Part shown: in pieces, positions 11,098 through 21,367 of the stretch
How positions within the stretch are numbered: position 1 is the first letter of the stretch
Layout: each line of letters starts with the position of its first letter
Origin: Cordia subcordata
Lineage: Eukaryota; Streptophyta; Magnoliopsida; Boraginales; Cordiaceae
DNA: 64,000 nt
Assembly (NCBI GenBank): GCA_028554755.1
Contig: JAPTOF010000006.1
Span: 1,544,501 to 1,608,500, forward strand
Direction: 5' to 3'
Translations under genes and position numbers: made by a program
Notes under the pieces: model-generated
What the model saw: only the letters and a program-made list of their open reading frames with translations
Databases searched by the model: none
What the model was told of the DNA's origin: nothing

Positions 11098-12860
11098 GCC
11101 TTTGTTGATGGGTTGGTCCAGTCGACTCAGCCCGTCATTACGGCCCGATACTACCAAGCAAATGATCTAACTCGTGGCAATTGTTGCGTACTGAAGCCCA
11201 AGCCTAAACGGGACACTTTCTAGTTAGAGGGAGGCCCATAGTTGGAAAAGGTTCTTTTAATTCATTTACCAGCGTTTGTGTACTGTTTTGAAAGAAGTTT
11301 AATTGTTATCTACCAACCTTTCTCAATTGAGGTTAGCAATAAAGCTAGTGTTGATAATGAAGCATGGTATAGGCGGAGTTTGCCGATCTCTACTCCGCAT
11401 TTAGTAGAAAATTTTGTGTTCTTATCCCTATTCTATACCTGGTAATAGGGTCAATCTCTCTAACACTATCTTCACCCTTATCAAAAAAGTTAAAAAAATA
11501 AAAAAAAATTTCCTCCCAACAGGGTAAATCAAATTAAGAACCCCTATTTGTTAAAACTCCTGCCTACTAATAACACGTAAATAAATTCTAAAACAAAAAA
11601 TATATTTATATATAGCAAAGGATTGTTAAGGAGATTTGAACTTTGGTCTTTAAAGTTGCATAAGAAAATTTTTAACAACTAAATTAGAAAAGCTTTTATT
11701 AACATGATAATTTTAATAGAACTATAAAACTATATAGTTAGATAAAGAAAATAATTTATATATATACACGCACACATACAAATTTACCAAAGTGGGCCTG
11801 AGTAGTTCGATTAACCCCTACCCCTACTTGCCCTGTAAGGTAGGAACAAAAGAAACCGTTCCACCCTAAAAGAGGCTTGTTGCCAAAAACCCCACCTAAA
11901 CCACTGCAGTACTCGTGCGGAGCAAAGCGAAGTGGAGCACCATTATTATTCCTACTTTTCGAGTAGGTTACCCCTTCTATTATTCTATAGAAAATGGTGA
12001 AGTTGTCCAAATATCTTTGGAATGATCCAAAAATCAATATATATACTAAGCGTGAGTAGAGTTAAGCATTCAAGTAAAATCGAACCGGGAAATGAAATAA
12101 CTAAAAATTGAAAGTGTAAAATTATGAGAAGCGACGAATCGAACGGTAAGCATAATTGAAATTGTAGAATCTTTTTCTTCTTTTTTTTCCAGTTTGTTTC
12201 CAATTATTAACTGAAATAACCAAAATACAAACAAACATAGAATTTGCTAAATTTTCAAGAAGCATATACGACTATTACAATACCGAATTAAACAAGTAAG
12301 CATAATATCTGATATTGTCATCCTAGCTTGCATAGACAACAATCCATAAACATTCTTTAGCATAATATATCACCAAGTGTGCAAAAAAAAGTAAATTTTT
12401 ATGCATAGAAAAAGGACCACGTTTCATTGTTTGGGTAACTCGGTTCCTAACCGGAACATGAAATAACTACTCAAAGCCGAAACCAAAAAACGAAATTACA
12501 AAAATTTAAAGGCCGAAATCAAACCGAATAAAAAATTAACCAAATCAAAATAATTGTTCGATCCGGGTCAGTTCGGTTTTAGTTTTCGATTAGTTTCCGA
12601 ATTATGTGTAAGTCCCAAGCGTGAGATAAATTTACAATCCAACTAATTCGTCCATGTTCAGTTGATTTTACTTTTCTCCCTTACCGTGTCATTCTATCCA
12701 CAAGCTTCATTGATGGTTGTATCTGCATTATATATATATATATATATATATATTTGTATTACAGGAAGTAGGACACGAACCCAACTTTGATGAACACCAA
12801 ACTGTTAGTTAGGTCACTCATGCAAATGACCACCATTTCTATTGCGAAGCATTCATTTGG
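11098..12860. other. intergenic spacer between RPB6 and the MEN-8-like gene
   Basis: Divergent promoter interval. It is AT-rich except for a GC-richer block at about 11790-11970 that looks unlike its surroundings (possibly organellar DNA). A stretch at 12420-12610 is rich in CCGAAA/CGGTTT words, a low-complexity pattern often seen in plant repeats. A (TA)n run lies at 12729-12753. No gene is supported. Confidence 0.5.
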
Positions 12861-12864
12861 CAAC

Positions 12865-12870
12865 TATAAA
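12865..12870 (+). promoter_or_regulatory. TATA box of the MEN-8-like gene
   Basis: TATAAA in the context ACTATAAAACC, 78 bp upstream of the chosen ATG at 12948, at the right distance for a short leader. Confidence 0.65.
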
Positions 12871-12947
12871 ACCAAGTGCAAATCATCTGCATCGGAGCAC
12901 AACGCACAATCAAATTGAAGCAACAATCAAAGTTCGAGGTCATACAT

Positions 12948-13259
12948 ATGGCAGCCATGAAATCTGCTGTTATCTTCAACTTCCGCGCCGCACTGCTCAT
13001 TGTGGTCATTACCCTGATGGTGCAGTCCCAAATGATGGGGGCTGAGGCTCAGGCTCAGGCGCAGACCTGCTCAGCTTCACTTGGCAACGTGAACGTGTGC
13101 GCACCATTTGTGGTTCCTGGGGCACCAAACACCAACCCCAGCCCAGACTGCTGTGGTGCACTTCAGTCAATTGACCATGACTGCCTTTGCAACACTCTCA
13201 GGATTGCTGCCCGCCTTCCTGCTCAGTGCAACCTCCCTCCCCTCAATTGCGCTGCTTAG
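12948..13259 (+). CDS. MEN-8/FIL1/A9-like secreted eight-cysteine protein (LTP/2S-albumin superfamily)
   Basis: A single-exon 103-residue protein. The ATG at 12948 is preferred over one 24 codons upstream because it places a signal peptide at the very N-terminus: MAAMKSAVIF, a hydrophobic core ALLIVVITLMV, and a likely cleavage after AEAQA near residues 32-37. The mature part has the eight-cysteine pattern C-C-CC-CxC-C-C (TC, VNVC, DCC, DCLC, QCNL, LNC) in about 65 residues, with the motif GAPNTNPSPDCCGAL. This compact form matches tapetum/stamen-specific proteins MEN-8, FIL1 and A9, secreted from the anther tapetum and thought to bind lipids for pollen-wall formation. The stop is followed by a likely 3'-UTR intron (donor AAG/GTATAC at 13283/13284, acceptor TTGCAG at 13592). 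Function is inferred from the family; expression cannot be seen. Confidence 0.85.
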   Translation: MAAMKSAVIFNFRAALLIVVITLMVQSQMMGAEAQAQAQTCSASLGNVNVCAPFVVPGAPNTNPSPDCCGALQSIDHDCLCNTLRIAARLPAQCNLPPLNCAA

Positions 13260-13283
13260 AACCCGCCCCGCCCCAAACTTAAG

Positions 13284-13592
13284 GTATACATATATTATGA
13301 AAATGAACTATAGGGTTTATTCGGGTTGGCTTTTAAAAAAATAATAATAATAGGAAATTGACTTGACTTTTTAAAAAGTTAAAATTTTTAAAAAAATTGA
13401 AATACATATTTTAAAAAAAAATAAAAATTTTTAACTTCTTCTCAAAATTTATTTAAAAAAATACGTATAAAAAAAACTAATCTAAACCTGTCCATAATCA
13501 ACCCTCATAATATTATGATATTTTAAGACGATCAAAATTCCTGTTTCTAATCAATTCCATTGGTTGACACTTGACTAATTTTGTCCTTGCAG
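13284..13592 (+). other. probable 3'-UTR intron of the MEN-8-like gene
   Basis: AT-rich segment bounded by AAG/GTATAC and a pyrimidine-rich TTGTCCTTGCAG, starting 24 bp after the stop codon. Inferred from splice motifs only. Confidence 0.45.
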
Positions 13593-13952
13593 TAAACTGG
13601 GATGGAGCGAGGCGATCAACAAATAATGTATGTCAGAGACTCGACAGAGTTACTGATTTTCTTTCAGAAACTTTTCTTTTTCCTTTTTCCTTTTAGTTTC
13701 CCTTTGGAGATGTCCTACGATCTAGTGGTCTACAACTGTGTAATTGCCACTTGTATGTGGATCAGAAGAGAAGTGTCATGAAATTATCAAATTAATCTAT
13801 AAAAAAAAAAAAAAAGTTCTCGACGCAGTTGAGACAAAAAGAGGAGCAGTTTCTACATATTGCCAAATTCACTGGCATATTCCTTTGCCGATGATTGCAG
13901 CTTCACAGTGGATTAATAGAAGTAGTAAAAATAGCACGACGATCACATTAAT

Positions 13953-14026
13953 GGTGTCGTGGTGTAGTAGGTTATCACGTCAGTCTAACACACTGAAGGT
14001 CTCCGGTTCAAGTCCGGGCGACGCCA
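13953..14026 (+). tRNA. trnV-AAC: tRNA-Val (anticodon AAC)
   Basis: A 74-base tRNA gene. The acceptor stem pairs GGTGTCG with CGACGCC (one G-T wobble) and has discriminator A at 14026. The internal promoters fit: A box TGGTGTAGTAGG and B box GGTTCAAGTCC. The anticodon stem TCAGT/ACTGA closes the loop CTAACAC, giving AAC. There is no intron and no encoded CCA, as expected of a nuclear gene. A TTTT directly after the gene serves as polymerase III terminator. Confidence 0.95.
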
Positions 14027-14030
14027 TTTT
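14027..14030 (+). terminator. RNA polymerase III terminator of tRNA-Val
   Basis: TTTT immediately downstream of the tRNA discriminator base. Confidence 0.7.
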
Positions 14031-15119
14031 ATTAAATTTTCTCCGCCTCTTTTTGTACATGCACAATACGGATAGTTTTTCAAGTAAATTCTTAAATTCA
14101 AAAATAAGAAACCTCACAAAAAGACTAAAATGCAGTTGTTTGGAAGAAAAAGAAAACCCACATTTTCTAATTATGAGTTCTTGTTACTTTTCATTGTAAC
14201 AATGAATTTCTCCAAGGTTTTCGCGGAATGTCGCTACTACTTTCATGGGTAAGTGAGCAATATGTTGATTTGTTATATAACTAATTAAATTATGACATAC
14301 CAAATTACTTCTTCCTTTCACAAATTTGGTTTCAAATTTATTGTACACTTCAAATTTACACAATAATTATATATGCCAACACTTACTGGAACTACTGAGG
14401 AGGCAATTTAAAACTGAAGTTATGATTTTTATCTCACGTGGTATGTGAATAATATACCATGACTTTCAAGTTTTTCGTTGTAGAACTAAATTTCATGTGA
14501 ATAATATATTACTTAGGTCACCAATTGAATAGAAAGAAATTCCACTACTTTTTCCCTTTTCCTTGTTTTCCACCCTTTCTTATTATTGCTTAAGCCAATT
14601 GTTTTTTAATTTAATTATTTTCCCATTGTCTTTTCTGTTTACTTGTTTCTCCATCCTTTCCCTTTTTACCACCCCTTTGAATAATAAACAAGTATATCTG
14701 GATAACATTGCTTGATGTGTTGTCACCAACAATAATTGTTCCTTATTGAACAATCATGGAAATTCTCATTGGATATATCTATTAACTAAAATTTAATTCA
14801 TGATTCAATCTTTAGTTTGATCATGTAATAATTACATACCACGAATCACTAAATTCAACTATTAAAACCTAATTATCATATTGATTGTCATATGATACAT
14901 ATGAAGATAATCTTGGTGGCGTGTGGAACGTGACACGCACGTGGCGCATGTTTCAACGTGCACTTGAATCTTCATATGTATTACAAATCTAACACGTGAC
15001 ATACCTTCTCATGCAAAACATGCATGTTCTTTTTATTCATACTTAATTAGGGCTTTCTCTAGTTCTTCCTTTTCTTGTTTCTCCTTGTTGTTAATATCAT
15101 TTAGCCTAACACAACAATG
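14031..15119. other. AT-rich spacer, nothing called
   Basis: No coding frame of note on either strand. Small repeats of the phrase ATGTGAATAATATA near 14445 and 14495 are the only structure seen. Confidence 0.6.
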
Positions 15120-16052
15120 TAATTACTTATTAGCTAGGTGGCATGTGTGTTGCTTACACTTCAAATATTCGAGCATAATGTATGTTTGTTTTCATATCCA
15201 AATATATTATAACTTCGGTCAAATTGTTTTTCCAAACTTTGTCTGTAAGACATTATAACATCGTCATTCTTGTTTATGTTTGGTCAAGCATGAGTTTGAA
15301 CATCACCTTGTTTGTTTCTTAATGTATCTTATCATAATCTTTTGGTATTGCGAAGAAAAGTATTAATCCTCTTTCTTTTTTTTAAGTAAGAGAACTTAAT
15401 TGGAATTAAGAGATACCTCAAGTGGTTGAGACTATCTTTCCTAAACATGAGATCCTGAGTTCAATCTCAAAGGAGAAATTACACATAAAAAAAAAATAAT
15501 TCAATCAACATAAATAAATCACCTAATTTGAGTTAACAACCATAATCTAGCCACGTAGGAGCCAAAGAATTCAGGAAACGCGCAAAAATGACTCGAATAC
15601 AACTGGGTTGGCAATTTTCCCACCTAATTAAGTAGATAGTTTCCATTTTGCATGGTAAGCATCATTGATTTTTGATTTTTCCTTTTAATGTATAAAAACC
15701 AGAGTTCCTCAAATCTTTTTAATGTATAAATATAAATGTTTTCAAGCGTAACGACTTTCTTTTTCCTAGTAATTTCTGGTATTATGGCAAATGGAAGTGA
15801 AATCTTCGAGTTGGAGAGAGAGAACTAAATTAAGGATATATCTCAAGGTCTAAAGTTCATTAGAAGGTAAAATAGTCTGTTGAATCACCTTATTTAGAAT
15901 AAGTAAATTGCTTTCGCATCACATTGTTTATCTTAATGCATTAAACTATTTACTTGCATAGTTGCTGCTCAAAGTTAAAGAGACAAGCAAAATGCTAAGG
16001 AATTTTAACTTCATGTTACTATAAATATTAAGTATGTAGAAACACTAAAATT
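15120..16052 (+). repeat. tandem duplication, copy 1
   Basis: Shares an ordered series of blocks with 16053-17328: the GGTCAAGCATG...TTTGAA block, the GAGCCAAAGAATTCAGGAAAC block, the GGATATATCTCAAGGTCTAAA block and the AAACACTAAAAT end block. The copies are diverged by many substitutions and indels. Copy 1 carries a SINE-like insertion absent from copy 2. No coding content. Confidence 0.85.
15402..15496 (+). mobile_element. short SINE-like insertion with a polymerase III-like promoter
   Basis: About 95 bp ending in an A-run and flanked by TAATT direct repeats (15397-15401 and 15497-15501). It has an A-box-like CTCAAGTGGTTGAG and a B-box-like GAGTTCAATCTC in the order and spacing of tRNA-derived SINEs. 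The matching place in duplication copy 2 (near 16570) lacks it and looks like an empty site. It is shorter than most plant SINEs, so it may be a truncated copy. Confidence 0.6.
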
Positions 16053-16773
16053 AATTATAAATTTAGCAAGATGGCATGTGATTCATACGTTTCACATATT
16101 TGAGGAACATATATGTATGTTTTTATCCAAATCTATACTATATATCTATACTATACACTAAAGAAAGACCCACATCAACCAATTTCTCTTCTTGCAAAAT
16201 GATACAGCGCATTGGGGTGTACCACGTAATATTGTTAATTGATGCCTTTGCTAGCTATAAAAGCACACGCTTTTCGAGCATTTCTATCATGATATAAAAT
16301 AAAGTATACCCTATAATATTGGTAGCTATAAAACCTGATATATAGAAAATTTATGATTAACCTCACTTTGCACAGATTATATACTAGTATATCAGTCAAA
16401 TTGTCTTTTCAAAATTCGACTTTTAAACATAACTCCGTCATTCTCTTTATTTATTTTTGGTCAAGCATGTGTTTGAAGATCACCTTATTAGTTTCTCGAT
16501 GTATTTTGTCATAATCCACAAATATTTGTGAGAAAAGTATTCATTCTTTCTTTTATTAAGTCAGAGAAATTAATTCAATCAACGTAAAATAAATCACCTA
16601 ATTTCAGTTGACAAGTATAGTCTAGCTGACTCCGCACCGAAAAAAGAAAAGGTATAGCCTAGCTACCTAGGAGCCAAAGAATTCAGGAAACTTGCGAAAA
16701 TGACTCGAGTACAAACGCGAACCAAGTTTACAAATTGACAATTTTCCCACCTAACTTATATATAAATAAATAA

Positions 16774-16805
<32 letters not shown>

Positions 16806-17328
16806 CCTTTTCGCATCACACTTTGGTTTGAGATTTTTTTTTTTAAATACCATCTCGATCTTAAAAGAGTATTAAAAAGAATATATATATATATGTATGT
16901 ATGTATATATATGTATATCGAGTGTAGTACATTCTTATATTAATAGAAATATTTGAAACCAAAGTTCCCTTGAACCTTTTAATGTATATATAAAAAATTT
17001 ATTGTTTTCAAACCTAACAACTTCTAGTAACTTCCATCGTTTAATTTAAATTTGGAAGTGAAATCTTGAGTTGGGGAGAAAATTAAAGGATATATCTCAA
17101 GGTCTAAAAGTTCATTAGAAGGTAAAATAGTCAGTTGAATCACCTTGTTTAGACTATGTAAATTGCTTTAACATCACATTGTTTATCTTAATGCATTAAA
17201 CTATTTACTTGCGTGGTTGCTGCTAAAAATTAAAGAGACAAGAGAAATGCTATCTTGCATATGTAGGATGATTTTAAGTTCGTGTTACTACAAATATTAA
17301 GTCAGTACAAACACTAAAATAAATTATA
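16053..17328 (+). repeat. tandem duplication, copy 2
   Basis: Partner of 15120-16052, longer because of about 200 bp of extra sequence near 16130-16380 and expanded TA/CA/GTAT microsatellites near 16774-16806 and 16880-16920. Confidence 0.85.
16774..16806. repeat. compound (TA)n(CA)n microsatellite
   Basis: TA run passing directly into a CA run within duplication copy 2. Confidence 0.9.
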
Positions 17329-17666
17329 TGGATTAATCGTGTTCGAAAAAGAACAACAAATTTTTTTTTTCTGTTTTTGCCCTTAGAAAAAAAAGGGAAA
17401 AAAGTAATATTATTGTAAAATGAATCAATAATACCACTCCAGAAAAGTAGTTTTTGTCAACACATGGGTGTTTGTGTTGCGTTCGATACTCGAAGCACCG
17501 TGAATCCCTTTCTAATAGGAAAAGCAGACAATATAACTGATAGGACCACTTTACTAGCAGGTGGAAAAACACACGCAATTTTGACGAAGACAAAGCATCT
17601 GTCCCAAATAAAGGGGAAAAAAGAAAACGAAGACAAAGAGGCGAACCACTGCTCCTCCTTCTTGTT

Positions 17667-17862
17667 GGCTCTGTTTGGATTGATTTTTTTATTTTTTAAA
17701 ATTAAAAAAAAATGTGGTTTTTTTAAATTTTAAAATCTTGACTTTTGAAATGAATTTTTTTTCAATATTTTGCTTGCTTTGAAATCCAATTTTAATATTT
17801 ATTACAAAAATTGTGCGTTTTTCAAAAATATAATTTTCCCTAAAAAACAATTTAAACAGGCC
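17667..17862. mobile_element. degenerate Tourist-like MITE
   Basis: Ends read GGCTCTGTTTGGATTG and, inverted, GGCCTGTTTAAATTG; the interior is A/T-rich and foldback-like. No clear target duplication remains. The ends resemble those of the clearer element at 19012-19247. Confidence 0.5.
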
Positions 17863-19011
17863 TGGTAATCAAACGATAATCATCTTTTCTTTGCAACCAC
17901 AAGAAGTTCAAAACTTTTACTTGTTGAACCAAATACAATGACGCCTTAACTTCACAATTCTAATAACACTAATTGTGTGTTGGGCAAAAACTTTTTAAAT
18001 AGCTTTTAATGTTTTGACCAGTCAAAATATTATTATTTTTTAATTATTGTTGTTCGGTATATTAGCGTTTAAAGTAGCTTTTCAGATAACTTTTAGCGTT
18101 TCAAGTAATATTTCTCAAAAGTTAAAAATTTTAGCCTTTTAGGCAGCTTTTAGCTTTTCATCTTTTTTCGGCAATTATACCATTTTTGTATCTTTTTGGT
18201 TTTTCTATTCTTTATTCAATCTCTCTATATTTTTACCTTTTATTTAACAAGTATAAATAAGAAATAACATAAACATGAATTTCAAATTTTATATAATCAA
18301 CATTACTAAAAATATAAGTTTTATTAGTATTTTTTTACAAAATTATTTTGAATATGTTAAAATTAATTTTTATAATACTGATATGAATGTTTTATGAAAA
18401 ATTTAGTTATATTTTAATATTAAAGTATTATTATACAAAATAAATATCTAACTATAAAACATATTATTTTATTCCCATAATAGTAATAATAATTATAATT
18501 ATGATAACAATAACAATAAAAATAATAATAATAATAATAACATCGTGATATTAATGTTCTTTCACGTCATTTTGCATTTGTCAATGAATCTAATGCTTAA
18601 TTTTACCTAGCACACTTTGCTCAATCAACTAGTTAAGTTATTAGTTATCTTACCAGCTATATTTGCCGAGTAGGCCCTAAAACAAATTTTCTTATCTCTA
18701 TGATGGATTCATCATCCACAAGAACAAAAACAAGACACATCTCTATCGAATTAATCAAAACAAATCATGTATACATGCTAAGGGATGAGACATAACGCAA
18801 ACCTCATTGTTACATAATTTAAAAAAATATTAGATGTGTGTACATGGGGGTGTGTACAAAGCAAATCATGCCTGCATATGTACGATAGAATGTGTTAATG
18901 TAATAAATAGCAAATAGCTTCTTACTTTACAAATGATTATTTAGAGGATCTAAAAAATTACCTCTTATACACTTTTTATTATTTGTAACTTATAAGCCCC
19001 AAATAAGCTTA
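17863..19011. other. AT-rich spacer, nothing called
   Basis: Contains low-complexity stretches with repeated GCTTTTAG words near 18005-18165 and an (AAT)n run near 18516-18541. No coding signal. Confidence 0.6.
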
Positions 19012-19030
19012 GGGCCTGTTTGGATTGACT

Positions 19031-19061
<31 letters not shown>

Positions 19062-19247
19062 TTTTTTTTTTAAGTTATATATTAAATTTACAATAACTAT
19101 TTGATTTGATTTTTAAAAAAGCTGAAACTCTGAAAAAAGTTCAAATACATCTTTTTTCAGAAGTCAGAATTTTCAGCTTATAAAAAAAAACTATTTTTCA
19201 AAAGTTGTAAAAAAAGTACTTTTGAAAAAGTCAATCCAAACGGGCCC
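19012..19247. mobile_element. Tourist/PIF-Harbinger-like MITE with TTA target duplication
   Basis: Terminal inverted repeats GGGCCTGTTTGGATTGACTT and (inverted from the right end) GGGCCCGTTTGGATTGACTT, flanked by TTA on both sides (19009-19011 and 19248-19250). The 236-bp element has no coding capacity and a TA-rich foldback interior. The TTA duplication and GGGCCTGTTTGG ends are typical of Tourist MITEs. Confidence 0.85.
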
Positions 19248-19250
19248 TTA

Positions 19251-20240
19251 GCCAAACATGCTGTAACCTATAAAAATCACATTAAAATTTCAATCAGTTT
19301 ACATGATTATTATTTTTTTAAAGTTGTTGAATTCGTCCTTCACTGATTTTATTACAAACTTTGGCAATTTTCTTAAGAAAGTTACCTCATAAAGACTAAT
19401 TGCTGTGTAAACAGCCTCATTTAAAAAAAAAAATTTCTTTCACCCTGGTAACTTACTATGTTCACGACACTCTAGGTCTAAATTACACCAAATAAAATGT
19501 GAGATTATGTACTCAAGATTACAACAATTTATTATCGTTCCATTTTCTTTTTATTTTTATTTATTTATTGTTGAGACTCCCGCTGATTACAACAATTTCA
19601 AAACGTTACACTATAAGACAAACGTGTTACCGTGTGTGTGTGTGTTTTTTTTTTTTTTGACAAGATGATGAATGCGCACGCGAGTGAATTTGATACGTAA
19701 CATGGTAATTGGAGTGGGAGCCAACAGAGCAAAAGCCCGTAGCATCACACCCACGCGCGCGTGGAAATGCACGAGTCAGAAGATCCAGCGCGGGCGGGCG
19801 TGGGCGGACATCTCGAAAACATTGTCCTAGGTAAGCAAGTAGGACCCACCCACTTTCCATAACCACATTTTAGCACTCTGGCTTAGCGTTTTGCTAGTAG
19901 TATATAGTTGGCATTTTTTTTTTCTTTGTTTATTTTTTTTTTCCAAAGCAAATTTCAAGAAAAGAGAGAAAACTAATAGAACAGAGAAAAAAAGCGTTGA
20001 AGCAAGAACTGCATGGAGCAAGAAACAAAGGCCATTCCGACAAAAAAAAAGAAACAAAGGCCTCGTTGAACATTGTTCTTCTTCACCATTAATTTACATA
20101 TAATATAATATCCCCGTTTGATTCTCTTCTTTTAGGTTTCAGAATTATTTTTTCTTCCCAAGACTAGAAAAAGAAAATAAGAAATCATAGAAAAGTAATA
20201 AAAAATTAAGCTCTCAATCCCATTCGTTGAATAACGTCGC
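19251..20240. other. spacer and probable upstream region of the HD-ZIP IV gene
   Basis: Includes a locally GC-rich patch at about 19735-19815 with several CG dinucleotides, unusual for this spacer. Leader sequence of the HD-ZIP IV gene may begin after about 19900; a donor-like ACT/GTAAGTCAG near 20252 could start a leader intron. No coding gene. Confidence 0.45.
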
Positions 20241-20941
20241 CATTGGAGTCACTGTAAGTCAGCTCTTACTCCGCTACTTTACCTCAATTTTCTTTTTCTT
20301 TTTTATAAAATCTCTTTCTTTGTGTATATATAATTAAAAAAACATTAAAATAATGAATTTCTTTGTATAATTTGGACCATCTCAACAGATCCCAACAGCA
20401 TCTCTCAGGAAAGAGAAAAGAGAGAAAGGTCCGAAAAATCTCAAACTTTTGTACTTATCCCCCCGCCCTAGATTACACTGTTCTTTTAACTTTTCTACAG
20501 TGTAGTGATGTATCATCAGACTAAAAAAGGTTGCTTTTTTATATGTACTTTGGTTTGGTCCTGTGACTTCTGAACCAGTTATGTATTACCACTGCATGCT
20601 AGTGAGAAAAAAAAGCCAAAAAAGAAAGAGAGAGAAAGATATAGAAAGTCAAAGAAGGTCTTTTTCTTAGATTTTTTGGTAGTATGCACTTCTGTAAGGT
20701 ATTGAAAAGTGCACATTTGTATATATTAACGGTATTATTTTTTGGGGGGGTTACCTATTTTTTTGGCATCCGTTTTCTCTGTCATCTTTTGACAAAAACC
20801 CTTTCGTTTTCTACTTTTATGGGTCGTCTGCATTGTGACAGCTAATGGTCAAACCCCCATTTCTGTGGTTAAATAAAAAGTACAGAGAAAAAGGGCAAAA
20901 AAAGATTAGGTTTTTTTTTTTTATTCATATTTTTCTTAAGT

Positions 20942-20945
<4 letters not shown>

Positions 20946-20978
<33 letters not shown>
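20946..20978. repeat. (GA)n microsatellite upstream of the HD-ZIP IV gene
   Basis: GA run in the leader-intron or leader region about 400 bp upstream of the HD-ZIP IV ATG. Confidence 0.9.
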
Positions 20979-20980
<2 letters not shown>

Positions 20981-21367
20981 AGAGCGAGGGGCCAAGGGGG
21001 TGGTATTAGTAGATGTAGTGGTAGTGAGTGGTGTGTGGGAGTGTAATAAGGGTTCTTGGCTGTCTTGTACCAACCCTTTTGGTTGTTCATAAATTTTGTG
21101 GGTTTTGGTTGGTGTATACAGATCACTACATGTTGTGTTAGATCAGTAGAAAAACTCACACTGGTCCAAACTCTGGGGTGTAATATCTTTAAACCAGTGA
21201 ATGCTGTGCCTGTTGTGACCTTGTGGGTAGAGAGAGACCCTATAAGGAGAGATGCACATTTTCTGAGTCATGGGTAAATAGACTACAAGTATTATCTGAA
21301 GAACAAGATTATAGTAAGTCTTTACCTGGAGAGAGAGAGAGAGTGGTGATTTGCCCCTTACTTTTTG

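Noticed and set aside
13744..14199. 151-codon plus-strand frame
   Set aside because: It runs straight through the tRNA-Val gene; no protein family resemblance.
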